The position numbers and the translations under genes are program-made. From Cymbidium sinense (lineage: Eukaryota; Streptophyta; Magnoliopsida; Asparagales; Orchidaceae), in contig CM038220.1 of NCBI GenBank assembly GCA_021442155.1, forward strand, positions 80,528,897-80,592,896: DNA of 64,000 nt. The letters are read 5' to 3'. How positions within the stretch are numbered: the stretch's first letter is position 1; every line of letters begins with the position of its first letter. Under the pieces are notes generated by a model. The model was not told where the DNA came from, made no database searches, and saw only the letters and a list, made by a program, of their open reading frames with translations. Below, piece by piece: positions 24,747 to 37,020 of this stretch.

Positions 24747-26163
24747 ATGGAAAAATGTCGGTTCAATTGATGTTGTCTAACAAGAAGTTAGAACATAGGT
24801 GTGGACTAAGTAAATCAATGGATAGTCTTGATGCTCTTGGACATACCGGGAAGTGAAGAAACTATTCTAAATGATGCGAGAAAAAGATCCCTAGTAAGGA
24901 CAGTTATAGTTTAAGTAATATTCATTATCTAAATTATTTATTTGATAGAATATTTGGAGTTTGATGATCATACTTTTTAGTTAGAAATAGTCATGGTGAC
25001 ATTTATTCTATATATTTTGATATTGACAATCATATTTTTGATATTGACAATGCTAGTTCTTTTGAGTGAACTAGAGATTCTTTTCCTAGTTATTTGAATA
25101 GTGGGTCTAATAGTAGTAATTACTATTATTATTCCATGTATGATACTCAATCTAATTGGAATAATCATATTAATAATTGCATTGACAGTTATCTTCATTT
25201 TGAAATCAGTCTTAATAGTGACATTTACAGTGGTATCGACAGTTACATTTCTAGTTTCATTCGTGCGAAAAGTACAAGTAGTATTGAAAGTGGAAATCCT
25301 AGTGTCAAAACTAGTAGCAGTTCTTTCAATATAATAGAAAAATCTAATGATTTCGATATAAATACAAAATACAAACAGTTATGGGTTCAATGTGAGAATT
25401 GTTATGGATTAAATTATAAAAAAAATTTTAGTTCAAAAATGAATATTTGTGAACACTGCGGATATCATTTGAAAATGAGTAGTTCAGATAGAATCGAACT
25501 CTTTATTGATCCGGCACTTGGGAGCCTATGGATGAAGATATGGTCTCTATGGACCCCATTGAATTTCATTCTGAGGAAGAACCTTATATAGATCGCATCT
25601 CTTTTATCAAATAAAATGGGTTTAAGTCAAACGGGTGTAGGTCAACTAAATAGTATTCCCATAGCAATGGGAGTTATGGATTTTCAGTTTATGGGAGGTA
25701 GTATGGGATCCGTAGTAGGTGAGAAAATCACCCATTTGAATGAGTATGCTACTAATCGATCTCTACCTATCATTATTATGTGTGCTTCGAGGAGCACGCA
25801 TGCAAGAAGGGAGTTTGAGCTTGATGCAAATGGCTAAAATATCTTCTCGCTTTATATGATTATCAATCAAATACAAAGTTATTCTATGTATCAATCCTTA
25901 CATCTCCTACAACCGGGCGAGTTACAGCAAGTTTTGGTATGTTGGGAGATATCATTATTGCTTAACCTAATGCCTACATTGCGTTTGGGTAAAAGAGTAA
26001 TTGAACAAACATTGAAAAGACAAGACCTGACGGTTCACAAACGGTAGTATTTATTCCATAAGGGCTTATTCGACCCAATCGTACCACGTAATCTTTTAAA
26101 AGGTGTTCGAATGAGTTATTTCAGCTACACGGTTTCCTTCCCTTGAATGAAGATTCAAAATAA
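24747..26163 (+). pseudogene. accD: accD (acetyl-CoA carboxylase beta), broken
   Basis: AccD is the carboxyltransferase beta subunit of plastid acetyl-CoA carboxylase, needed for fatty acid synthesis. ATG at 24747 starts MEKC; the variable N-terminal part has stops. The zinc-ribbon is readable as [15 protein letters not shown] and [20 protein letters not shown] (about 25,385-25,500), and the carboxyltransferase core as [39 protein letters not shown], a shifted [12 protein letters not shown] region, and KRVIEQTL, to LNEDSK with TAA at 26161-26163. Presence of accD argues against a grass donor. Confidence 0.94.
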
Positions 26164-26573
26164 AGAAATATTCAAATAAAAAATAATCAAAATATAGGAG
26201 TTCTTTCTATTTAGCGAGAACTCGCTTTTCACTAGGAATCCATGTTTGTTGGATAAGATTCGTTAAAGTCGTAAACTCCTAAGAAACTCATTTTTATCTT
26301 TCTTTTCAAAAAAAGGTGTTTTCAAAGGAAAGATAGAAAGATGGCGAAGATAAGGATGGGAGAAAATGAATCCAATTTTTGAAAGCAGGATTCTCATACA
26401 TATTCGTAGAAATAGAATAAGTACGCTTCGTTGAGTTCTACATTCATTGATTATGAAATATTTCATATGAATATTATCTCAATATTATTTCTAATAGATA
26501 GACTTATCATAAGATATCTTTATAATTATAATTTCTAATTATAATAGAAATATGAAATAGAGGTACCCATTCT
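26164..26573. other. accD-psaI spacer copy
   Basis: AT-rich plastid spacer. No gene is seen. Confidence 0.65.
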
Positions 26574-26683
26574 ATGATAAATTTGAACTTTCCTCTATTT
26601 TTGTTCCTTTAGTGGGCCTAGTCTTTCCGGCAATTGCAATGGCTTCTTTATCTCTTTATGTTCAAAGAAATAAGATTGTCTAA
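26574..26683 (+). pseudogene. psaI: psaI (photosystem I subunit VIII), one-base frameshift
   Basis: PsaI is a single-span photosystem I protein of 36 residues. ATG at 26574 gives [10 protein letters not shown]; one base is missing, and in the next frame [20 protein letters not shown] and VQRNKIV follow with TAA at 26681-26683. At 110 bases it is one short of the usual 111. The plastid order accD-psaI is kept, but ycf4 does not follow. Confidence 0.93.
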
Positions 26684-26799
26684 ATATGATGGGACCAAAT
26701 CTCATCAATTTATTTCAACACTAGATCATCATACAGATACTCTTTTTTTAATGTAATAGGGTAGGATATATGCTATGTGGACTTTACCCTTGAGCATCC

Positions 26800-28069
26800 A
26801 AATCTGGATCAATAAAAAACATCTTAACAAGGTTGCCGTGCCAAATGTGTCAAAAGAAAAGCAAGTAGCATGCCCAAAAGTGAACCAAATTGACTACTAC
26901 TTAAACACCATCTTCAAGCTAATTCAAAAAATCTCACCTAATAACGCCTAGCATATTTTTCACGAGTGATCACTATAAATGACTCCATTGAGTTCTCCAC
27001 CAGAATTCAATTACTACTTGTTCAACACTATACTTGGATTCTCGCCCTTCTAAAAGAACATCGGCTCCAATTCTCCATCATCTACCAAAACTGAAATGTT
27101 TCAAAAAAGGTAGGCATCTGACGCATAAAGAGTTCAGCCTTCTTTATCTCTAAATATGGGGTGCCCAACCAAACATTATTCCATCCCCATTATCCATTGA
27201 GTGCTCAATAATCCCCTTTAGGATTATTACCAATGTAATCGTAAAGCTAATTTTTGGGGATTTTAGACCAAGCTTCCATAAGCTCAAATTTCGCTAGTCC
27301 CCAACTCTTCGACATATTTCATCCCACCGACAATAAGTGGACTAAATACTGATTGGAGTATTGTCAACCATACTACATAGCTCCAAAGAACCACGAAAAG
27401 TCGCAAAAAAATAGCGAATAACCGGAAAGCAGCCAATATTACCCTGTAATCCTTTGTATAAAGCGGGTGACGACACTAAGATGGAATAGACCGCTAATAT
27501 GCCCAATGTATGTACCGCAATATGATGAGAAGCTATTCCCCAAATAAAAGGATCAAAACCTTCCGCACCACTGGATTCTGATTGTACTTTTCGTTAGTCC
27601 ATAAGGATCGACACCCATATACCAGACCATATAATCGTTACATGAAATGCACCAAAGCCAAAGCAAGCAACTCGAGAGAAATAAATGAATTCCAAAGATC
27701 TTGGGCAAATCCAAAGAAGGTTTTCTGCTCATCAGAATATTTCTAGGTCCCAATACACCCAATGGATAAAAAGAAGAAAGCAGAAAACAAAATATGTGCT
27801 CCCGCCACGCCTTCATAACTCCAAATGCCCGATTCATTATAGTTCCTCCCATATATTCCAACCCCCCACAAATTGGTTATTCCTAAACGTCATGAAGGGT
27901 ATAACGAACATGCCTTGTCTCCACATTGATCAAGAACAGGTCGAGGGATCAAGCAATTCATAGAGCCATCGGCCCAACCGTAAACTAGAGTTGTATGCAT
28001 TATATGGAAGAAAGTAATAGACGGGATCAATCAATAAAACGGTATGAACACATACCAAGGCAAACCCAT
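26800..28069 (-). pseudogene. psbB: psbB (CP47 of photosystem II), broken, 3' end lost
   Basis: CP47 is an inner antenna protein of photosystem II. On the minus strand ATG at 28069 begins MGLPWY; recognisable parts are SMALYELLD-like, [16 protein letters not shown], [17 protein letters not shown] (27,790-27,840), SLDLPKIFGIHLFLS, SDPYGLT, EGFDPFIWGIASHHIAVHTL, GILAVYSILVSSPA-like, a region near GLLSTQWIMG and GHPIFR, and GGVQFRW-like to the end around the DPDLDAQ motif at about 26,805. About 1.27 kb of 1.53 kb remains. Head-to-head with clpP copy 2, as in plastomes. Confidence 0.9.
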
Positions 28070-28623
28070 GTAAATACCCCTTCAAAAAAAGAAATAGACA
28101 TTATGTAACTTTATCGCATTGGAAAAGACTAGACCGTATTTCACTAAGATTTTTTATAGGAAAGGATTAATATTTATTTGTATTCCTTCTTTTATTTTTT
28201 AATGAAATAGAATTCTTTCTATTTCTTTCTATTTAGAAGAACAAATAACAGATCTTATTCTATACCCACAAGTACAATAAAATGGGAGGATTTTAGGGAA
28301 AAAATGCATAGATACTTTTTTAAAATTAAATCATCAACAATGGTGATCCCATCGATCCTTGTACAATCTTTCTTTATTCATTCTCAGATTCTCTATGAAC
28401 CTTCCGTTCTATATATATATACTTATATATATTATAAGTCTAGCTAGATAAGAATATTAAGTTCATTTTATAGACTCTAAATAAGATTCTAAATAGAAAG
28501 AAGATTAAAGATATAAAAATAGAATATAAGAATAGAAAAGAAAGAGAAAATGATGAAGACAATAAAACCATCATACGTTCCATATTAAAGTAAAATATAG
28601 TACTTCATTTTTTCTTTATCTTA
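28070..28623. other. psbB-clpP spacer copy
   Basis: Plastid spacer between the divergent psbB and clpP copies; from 28,097 on it matches 13,975-14,515 in inverted orientation. No gene is seen. Confidence 0.75.
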
Positions 28624-30683
28624 ATGCCCTCTGTTCCAAAAGTACCTTTTCTAGTCCCGGAGAGGAAGATGCATTTGGGTTGACGTAGTGCGACTTGTCC
28701 AGATTGGTCATATGGTATTTCTTATTCCCTCGATCGGTATTCTATGTTTCAATCCAATAAATATATATTCATTTATTGAACCATCAATAATTGAGCGTGA
28801 AGCACAATAATTCCTATTGGGAATCAATATTATCAATTAAAATAATTGATGGTTTACTTGACCGATAAAAGAAAGTATCTTCTGCTCAAAGAATACCAAA
28901 TTGTAAATGGTAAGAGTAAAAGTAATAGAATGGGAGTGTAAATGTAGTAATTCTGAAATAAAGAATATAAAAAGAAAATATAAATTTCATTAAATTCTTA
29001 ATAATTTATTAAATTTAATTTATTAAATTCATTATTAATGAAATAGAATGAAATAGAATATAACTTACTATAAGAGAATCTATTTTGTAGAATATATAAG
29101 AATTACATCATTGCTTGTATCATGAGACTTACTATGGGATAATTTTAAACCGCCTACCAATGGAGTAGTATGATGAATACATCGAATATTTTGGGAAAGG
29201 TATGAAAAATTGAAAAAAAAAAAAGAAGTGATATGGAATCATTTGACCTATATGCTCAAAATGGAATTGGGCAAATCTTCCCCAGTAGAACAAGAACCTA
29301 AAAAGAATTGAAAGGGCCCATTCAGAACAAGAAAATGACATCGTAATTTGAATTCGAAACAATACATCAATGAGAGGTTAGTTCAATAAGTTCATTAAAT
29401 TCTTTTGATTTTCTACATTATAGAATATAGGGAAGGGGAAGGAGAGCAAAACTCATGATAAAAAAAAAAAAGAAATAGGATTGGAATCGACACATTGATT
29501 TTTTTCGCAATTTTCGAACAGTATGCATCCAAAGGTGCACGCACGGTTCCTCGTGGATAATTTTGCCCTAATCAACCAATTTCATGAAAAAGATTACTTT
29601 TTTTAGCCAAGAGGTTGATAGCGAGATCTCGAATCAACTTGTTGGTCTCATGATATATCTCAAAGAAGATGATACTCGATATTTATTTGTTTATAAATTC
29701 TCCGTGGATGGGTACCGAATAGCCATTTATGATACAATGCAATTTGTGTCACCGGATGTACATACAATATGTATGGGATTAGCTTCAATGGGATCTTTCG
29801 TGGGTGAGGAGAAATTACCAAACGCCTAGCATTCTCACGCTGCCAATGAGTTTTTTTATTTGAAAAAAAAAAGAATACTATGCCTTATCGAATATGAATC
29901 AAATAAAGAATAAGTAATAATAGCATGGCAATTGAGTTCGATATGAACAAACCTTTATTGTTTTTTTCTAACATGAGATTTTGTATCGAGATAGTAGTAT
30001 GAAAGAAGGGTTATTCCCAATTTGATTTTATGTGTCAAGCAAGAGTCAATTTCACACACAAACCATTATTCTTCCACACCATAAGTCTCTTTTCTTATTT
30101 TATGTTATGAGAGAAAGAGTTAAAAAATGGAAAAATCATTTGATCCTTCTTGGATCCTATCAAAAAAACTTTGGGATTGCTAAACCACGAAGAGATAAAT
30201 ATATAAAGCAAAACCATCATAGTATCTTTTAACTACTACAAAAGGAAGGGTGGTAAATGGATCATTTAACTATTTGGATCGGATAGGTTTATTTATTCTT
30301 TTGATAGAATAGCTTCTATCGAAAGATAAATTCCATTGCAGCCGTATGCAATGTACAAAAGATGCCCGCATTTTTTTAATTCTATTTTTATTGTTCTTTT
30401 GATTCCCTTACTTTAATACTTTAACCCAATCATGTAATATAGATAGAAGAACCATTCATGATGTTATATCGATATCATCGTGGGTTATGATTCACCAACC
30501 CGCTAGTTCTTTTAAGGCACAAGCAGAGAATTTATTCAAGCGAAGAACTATGAAGCTTCAAAACTCTCACAAAAGTTTATGTACAAAGAACGGGCAACTT
30601 TATGGGTTAGAAAGATATGGAAAGGGATGTTTTATGTCAAAGCCCAAGCTCATGGCATCGTTGATCTTGTAGGTCGAAAATGA
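28624..30683 (+). pseudogene. clpP: clpP copy 2, three exons, broken
   Basis: Second copy of the plastid Clp protease gene. Exon 1 is 28624-28687 (ATG, VPKVPF-like after a short loss, EEDA, LT), directly followed by the group II intron start gtgcgacttgtc. Exon 2 is about 29568-29840 ([52 protein letters not shown]), and exon 3 about 30430-30683 (DVISIS, MIHQPASSFKAQAENLF, SLCTKNG-like, AHGI and TGA at 30681). The indels differ from those of copy 1 (for example gtaccgaatagcc here and gtaatacgaatagcc there). Confidence 0.92.
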
Positions 30684-30827
30684 TAATAGGGATTCCATAT
30701 AAATATACAATTCCTTTTAAAAATTGGAATTTCGTGAATAGAAATCATTCATAATCATCAACCATCGTTTAGATCGATCTAAACCAACCCCATTCTATTC
30801 TATCTAGAATGAGATTCATGACACGCC

Positions 30828-30921
30828 ATGCCAACCATTAAACAACTTATTAGAAACGACGATCCAATAAGAAATGTCACGAAATCTCCGCGAGGATGTC
30901 CTCGTGGAACATGTACTGTGT
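30828..30921 (+). pseudogene. rps12: rps12 5' exon, copy 2
   Basis: ATG at 30828 starts MPTIKQLIRN and continues with RNVTKSP-like, a shortened GCP(R) run and the GTCT region (ggaacatgtactgtgta). This copy keeps the first ten codons intact where copy 1 has lost three bases. The trans-spliced 3' exons are not in the window. Confidence 0.88.
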
Positions 30922-31657
30922 ATGGATGCTCATTTCAGATCATGAGTTTGAAAAATGTAAAAGTTTTTTACAAGATCAATGACCACTACCAATGAATTAG
31001 GATAGATATAGTGAAAGACGGCCTTTTAATTGACTAGTATCTAAAAATGAAGATCTATAATCTACTTAATTATGTTATAAATTTATGGTTTCTATTGGTG
31101 AAAATCCAATCACTCCATTTGAGATGAGAAGGAATTCTCCATTGGTAACAAATAGTTATCCATTAAGCGGAGGAAAAAGGTTATGCCCTATTCCTTTCTT
31201 GAAAAATGGACTAACAGGTCATACCAACCAACTTTCCAAGTAAATACCACCAGTATGGATAGCTTTTGTGAAAAGGACTACTTTATAATTAGAATTGAAA
31301 AAGAATTCTAATTGAAAAATGAATGGGTAGAGCCAAAGAGTGTGAACTATACAAGTTCATGATAAAATTAGATGAAATGAAAGAAGAGGCTCAAGAGAGG
31401 ACCTCACCGTGAAGTTATCATAAACGAGAAAACCCACTATTCTTTTTTATTTAGTAGCATTTTAATTTCTTATTTCCGGCAGATACCTACCTTGAAGAAA
31501 GAAAAATCGTGGTGAGAAGGTCATAGTAAAAGAAAGCCATTGGAAGTTATATTTTATATATCGGAAGAATTCATTTTGTTATTAATCGACCGGAGGAAAA
31601 GGATGACTGAAAGAAGAGAAATCAATTAGTTATTCAAGAAAATTTCATTCGATTCAT

Positions 31658-33955
31658 GGATCTCTCAGTTCGAGAAATAAGAGGATCAAACCATTTCTTC
31701 TGACTCTTTTTCAAATTCGATAAATGTTGGTTGATCGTATATTTCATTATAGTTATATGATTGAGTATCATTTCTATCGATCCTTTGAATTCCATATTCA
31801 AAGTTGCAATCGGATCTATTCATTAAAAGAATCGATTGATACATTTCTTATGTAATAGGTGATTGGATTTGAATCGCATTTCGGATCAATCTATATTGAT
31901 TGACCGCCCATTATGTTGTTGCTAGCAAATACCGTTTTTTAGTTTGGGATCTTCCAACTCATTCCCATAGTAGATCCGGACCAATTTTTTTCTGATCCTT
32001 TGAGAAAAAGATTCATTCTCCTCATAAAAAAGAGGAGGTAGAACCAATAAAGATTTCTTTTTCGATTCATCTCGGAGTTGAATACCTCATTCAAGAATTT
32101 TTTTGATCCAACCCGTAGGAATCAATAGAAAAGGCAAATCCCTAAAACACTAGATCCGCTTATATGATAGAGTGAATAGATCCGCCATTTCGGGAATCTC
32201 TTCCGATTCAAAAAAAATCGTGGCATAACGCGTATCCCCTTTGTTCCGGTCATGGAATAGATGAAAGAAATCAAAAAATGGATTTTGTTCAAGAATGAAA
32301 TCTTATTGGAGCTGCCCATATCTGTCATCCTTCGGAACCGATCCGGATGTGATATGGTTCAAGGATGAATTGAGATGGTATCTTGTAAATACGTAATTAT
32401 CTTGAATATATCAACCATTTCTTTATTTTCCGCACCTGAAGGGACAAAAGAAACATCTTGTTTTTCTTCAACAATTTATGATCTCTAGTGGACCTCTGGT
32501 AGGATTCGAACAGATGAAGTTCTCACCATCCGTCGAGAAAAAAGAACGAATGGATCTTGTAGGATTCCCAAGAAATTCTTCGATTTCTTTTAAGGATGAT
32601 TATTCATCCGCTTCTCGTGTTCCGTGAATAGCCAGACATGGAGGAAGATCCAAAAGGCATTTCGAATCGATCCGATTCTATCTCTTGCTTCCATTTGAAG
32701 AAAGGAAGGATCCCAAAGAATCGATCTCTCTTAGTTGCTGAATCTCGCTTTGATCGATCAATGTGTGATATCAATTCTCATTTATAATGAATCGAAAGAA
32801 TCTGGATTGATGAAGAAGATCCTTTCCATTGGCTAGAATGCTACTTGAACGAAAATAGACCTTGTGGAATCATATTGAATATTTGATAATACATTCCGCA
32901 TCCTTGCTAAAAACCAATCCTTGTTCACCAACCACACATTATCTAACCAAATCCAATTCTCTCTTGAGACGTTCGTCCAAAAAACTGATTCGTGCTAATT
33001 CTTCCCCAACTAACGAAGAGATCTTGGCGGAATTGCCACATATGAAATTGAGCACAATTTTGCAAAGAAATACCCCACTTGTTTCTCGAGAAGAGATGGG
33101 AAACATGCTCAATATCATTGGATTGCATAGTTGCCCCAGCCTCTTGTTGTTTGAAGAAATTCTCCTGAATTGGTCTTTTTCACTAAAAGCATGAGATAAC
33201 AAATCAAGTCTTTCCTAAGATTTTGAATAGTCCCGAATTCAAGTTGATTATGTTTCGCTTTCTTCCTCGAGAAAGACGATCAAAAAATTCCCAATCATGG
33301 TCCTTGCGGATCGGATCATCCGTATAGGATAAAAAAAAACTATATTTGCTATCTTTCTCTTTGAATGAGATCTCAATTCCACTTTCCTTAGATATCCGAC
33401 AACTAGAATCCCTATTTTTCCGATCCTCCTCCACCACCACGAACCCCTAGATGTGCATGATACGCTTTTTCTTTATTGGGATAACCCAAGTACTCTCTTG
33501 TGGGATCCATGAAACAACTCAAATCTTTTCCTTTTGGAAGATACAGAGTAAAACAATCAACCTATTTCTATTGGAAGACCAAAAAGATTCTTCCAATGTC
33601 TCCTTTCTGGGTCCAATGGAATTCATAGGTATAGGAAGAAGCACCATCAAATAGAGATTTTTCTTTCGACCATCTTTCGATTGTTAATACGAGATATAAG
33701 GACCACTACTACAAGCATTACACCTTTGATCGTGAAATATCGATTGCTTGTTGCACCTGTGAATCACGTGAAAGTAGGATACTCCAATTCGGGGTCAAAG
33801 AGTTTCATAAAACATTCTTGGTGGAAAAAAATGTGAGTGAAAGATCCCATTGAATCGAATTTGATCCATGAATCTAAGAAATAGTGAGAATTCTTGATCT
33901 CTCTCAATATCTCTCTCAATTCGAATATCCAGAATTTGAATTGATGTCGTTTCAT
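31658..33955 (-). pseudogene. ycf2: ycf2 5' part, broken
   Basis: Ycf2 is a very large plastid protein linked to the FtsH-type import motor. On the minus strand ATG at 33955 gives [20 protein letters not shown] and [20 protein letters not shown]. Other clear segments: [94 protein letters not shown] and SSNNIM-like around 31,900, to about 31,660. Some 2.3 kb of a gene near 6.8 kb is present, so the rest is cut off at the 31,657 junction with the clpP block. Confidence 0.93.
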
Positions 33956-34020
33956 TGATTCCTCCTAAAGATTTCATTTTAATTGGAATTTGGTTATTCA
34001 CGATGTACGATGATCCTTAA

Positions 34021-34087
34021 GCATCCATGGCTAAATGGTTAAAGCCCAACTCACTTGGCAAATTGTAGGTTCAATTCCCCGGATGCA
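34021..34087 (+). tRNA. trnI-CAU: Plastid tRNA-Ile(CAU), anticodon loop damaged
   Basis: Starts gcatccatggctaaatggtt and ends ccccggatgca. It is 67 bases against about 74; the anticodon loop lost its CAT/AA core (actcacttgg for ACTCATAATTGG). It lies between ycf2 and rpl23 as in the plastid inverted repeat. Confidence 0.88.
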
Positions 34088-34249
34088 CACCAATGGGAAC
34101 ATTCAATAAGTCTATTGGAATTGGCTTTGTATCAATGGAATCTCATCATCCATACATAGAAATTGGTATGGTATATTCATACCATAACATATGAACAAGA
34201 AGAACTAGAATTCTTATCGATCGGAACTCATAGGGAAGAAAATGGATTT

Positions 34250-34516
34250 ATGGATGGAATCAAATATGCGATTTACGTAAAAAAAGTATTCGGTTATTGG
34301 GGAACAATCAATATACTTCTAATGTCGAATCGGATCAACTAGACGAAATAAAGCATTGGGTCGAACTCTTCTTTGGTGTCAAGGTAAGAGCTATGAATAG
34401 TCATCGACTCGAAAGGGTAAAAGGATGTGACCTATTATGGGACATACAATGCATTACGACATCATTACGCTTCAACCGGGTTATTCTATTCCACCTCTTA
34501 TAGAGAAAAGAACTTA
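34250..34516 (+). pseudogene. rpl23: rpl23 (plastid ribosomal protein L23), broken
   Basis: ATG at 34250 starts MDGIKYAI; after a shift, [40 protein letters not shown] and the [14 protein letters not shown] end follow, with TAA at 34514-34516. Length is 267 bases against about 282. It lies just before rpl2 in the plastid S10-like cluster. Confidence 0.93.
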
Positions 34517-34535
34517 AAGCAAAAGACTTAATAAC

Positions 34536-35928
34536 ACGGCAATACATTTATACAAAACTTCTACCCCAGCACACGCAATGGAGCCGTAGATCAAGTGAAA
34601 TCCAATCCACGAAATAATTTGATCTATGGACGATCGTTGGTAAAGGTCATAATGCCGGAGGGATCATTACCGCAGGCATGAGGGGAGGTCATAAGCGCCT
34701 ATACCATAAAATCGACTTTCGACTGAAAAGGGGATATCGGTAGAATCGTAACCATAGAATATGACCCTAATCGAAATGCATACATTTGTCTCATACACTA
34801 TGGGGATGGTGAGAAGAGATATATTTTACATCCCAGGGGCTATAATTGGAGATACCATTATTTCGGTACAAGTTCCTATATCAATGGGAAATGCCCTACC
34901 TTTGAGTGTGGTTTGAACTATTGATTTACGTAATTGGAAGTAACCAATTAGGTTTATGATGAAACCTAGAAATTGATCACTGATCCAATTGGAGTACCTC
35001 TACGGGATAGACCTCAAGTAAAACCGCTGAGTAACACAAGTGATTGAGTTCGTAGTTCTCATAGAAAATTATTGACTCTAGAGATATGGTAATATGGAGA
35101 AGACAAAATTGTTTGAAGCGCAGAACGAAGCGCCTTATTTCAAAGAGAGGAGGACGGGTTATTCACATTTCATTTGATGGTCGAGTAATTGAAAGCTAAG
35201 CGTGGTAATTAGAAAGACCCCGGGAAAATAGAGATGTCTCCTACGTTACCCGTAATATGCAAGTATCGACGTAATTTTATAGAGTCATCCGGTCAATGCT
35301 ACATGAAGAACATAAGCCGATGACTAACGGGGAGACCTAGGATGTAGAAGATCATAACATGAGTGATTGATTTGGATTCCTATATATCCACTCATGTGGT
35401 ACTTCATCATACGATTCATATAAGATCCATCTGTCTAGATATCATCATATACATCTAGAAAGCCGTATGCTTTGGAAGAAGCTTGTATAGTTTGGGAAGG
35501 GATTTTGATTGATAAAAAAGAAGAATCTACTTCAACCGATATGCCCTTAGCACGGCCATACATAACATAGAAATCACACTTGGAAAGGTGAACAATTAGC
35601 TAGAAAAGAAGGCCAGATAAACTGATTGTAAAAGAGGGTAAATCCACATTAAGATTACCATCTGGGAGGTCCGTTTGATATCCAAAATTGCTTAGCAAAA
35701 TAACAAGTGGGTAATGTTGGGGTGAACCAAAAAAGTTTGGGTAGAGCCGATCTGGTGTGGCCTGTAGTTAGAGTAGTTATGAACCTCAGAGACCATCCCC
35801 ATGGGGCGGTGAAGGGAGAGCCCCAATTGGTGAAAAAACCCACAACCCCTTGGGGTTATCTGCTTGGAAGAAGAAGTAGGAAAATGAACAAATATAGTGA
35901 TAGTTTTATTCTTCGTCGCCGTAAATAG
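34536..35928 (+). pseudogene. rpl2: rpl2 (plastid ribosomal protein L2), ACG start, two exons
   Basis: L2 is a core protein of the large ribosomal subunit. The gene begins with ACG at 34536 followed by AIHLYKTSTP, the start that monocots correct to AUG by RNA editing. Exon 1 runs to about 34905 ([21 protein letters not shown], [31 protein letters not shown]), then a group II intron starting gtgtggtttgaac, and exon 2 from about 35516 ([48 protein letters not shown]) to TAG at 35926-35928. Small losses break the frame in both exons. Confidence 0.94.
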
Positions 35929-35971
35929 GAACATTGAAAATCAAATTTTTGGAATTGGAAATAATATGATG

Positions 35972-36045
35972 GGTGAATGATGGGAATTGAACCCGCGCAT
36001 GGTGGATTCACAATCCACTGCCTTGATCCACTTGGCTACATCCGC
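35972..36045 (-). tRNA. trnH-GUG: Plastid tRNA-His(GUG) with three CpG-to-CpA changes
   Basis: On the minus strand it runs gcggatgtagccaagtggat to the T-arm ggttcaattcccatcattca, with anticodon loop attgtgaat (GTG). Length is complete. At the 3' side the standard cccgtcgttcgcc reads cccatcattcacc, so three CpGs became CpA. Its position between rpl2 and rps19 is a monocot character. Confidence 0.93.
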
Positions 36046-36164
36046 CCCTTCCCTTATCTAGCTAAAGGATTTTCTTTTTTTCCATTCATCATTATACTTG
36101 ATTAAGATCGAAGATATTGGACATAGAATGCCAATTTCAAAATGTAAAAAAAGGAGTAATCACC

Positions 36165-36437
36165 GTGACACGTTCACTCAAAAAAAAATCCTTTTGTAGC
36201 TAATCATTTATCGGGAAGAATTGAAAAACTCAACAGAGGGAGGAGAAAGAAATCATAGTGACTTGGTCTCGCATCTACCATTATACCCACAATGATTGGC
36301 CATACAATCGCTATTCATAATGGAAAGGAACATTTACCTATTTATATCACAGATCGTATAATCGGTCACAAATTTGGAGAATTTGCACCTACTCTCACTT
36401 TCGTGAGACATGAAACGATAATAAATCTCGTCGTTAG
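36165..36437 (+). pseudogene. rps19: rps19 (plastid ribosomal protein S19), GTG start, broken
   Basis: It begins with GTG at 36165 (the usual plastid rps19 start) followed by TRSLKKN; then PFVANHLSGRIEKL-like, VTWSRx[41 protein letters not shown] and, after a shift, NKSRR with TAG at 36435-36437. Length is 273 bases against 279. Next to trnH and rpl22, it marks the inverted repeat/large single copy border of a monocot plastome. Confidence 0.93.
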
Positions 36438-36630
36438 TCGTTCTACTAAGTATTCATGTGAAAAGCCTTATCTTATATCTTAAGAGTCTTTATCTTATAG
36501 TAAGAGTATAGGTATATTTAAAGAGTAGAGGTATATTTATTTTCTTTTTCATAAGACTTAGACTTTTCTGACTTATCTTATACTATGCTTCACCTAGGCA
36601 CTTATCATTCATTGGCGGGGGAGAACTTTT

Positions 36631-37010
36631 ATGATAAAGAACGAAAATTGATAGAGAAGCAAAAGTTTTAGCTCAACATATATATATGTCGTTTTCAAAG
36701 CACGAAGAGTAATTGATCGACTGGGGACGCTTCTTATGAGGAAACACTCATGATCTGGAACTAATGCCTTATTGGGCATCTTATCCAATTTTAAAATTAG
36801 TTTATTCAGCAAAGAAATGCTAGTCATAATATGGGTTTAAATGAAGTCGATTTATTTATTAGTAAAGTCAAGTCAATAGAGGTGCTATAAAAAAGTTAAA
36901 ACCCTGCTCGAGGACGTAGTTATCTGATAAAAAAAACCACTTGTCATATAAAGATTTCTTTAAAATCTAAAATTTAGATTCCTATTTAGAAAAAAATGGA
37001 TGGAAAAAGA
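36631..37010 (+). pseudogene. rpl22: rpl22 (plastid ribosomal protein L22), broken
   Basis: ATG at 36631 starts MIKNEN followed by an early stop. Shifted pieces remain: LAQHIYMSFSKAR-VIDRLGT-like, LELMPYWASYPILKLVYSA, NMGLNEVDLFISKV and a PARGRSYLI-like end, before rps3. The tail is hard to define, so the end is approximate. Order rps19-rpl22-rps3 is plastid. Confidence 0.88.
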
Positions 37011-37020
37011 ATATAAAAAT

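Larger units (their letters stand above)
28097..31657 (+). repeat. Inverted repeat copy 2 of the plastid clpP-rps12 region
   Basis: Reverse-complement partner of 11,038-14,515. It begins inside the psbB-clpP spacer and ends at the sequence ttcattcgattca, just before where rpl20 would start. The flanks differ: psbB on its left here, and ycf2 on its right instead of rpl20. Confidence 0.9.

Noticed and set aside
25094..25334. Overlapping hydrophobic and Ser-rich frames in the accD region as a new membrane gene
   Set aside because: They lie in the variable N-terminal part of the accD copy; the hydrophobic frame is the out-of-frame reading of it.
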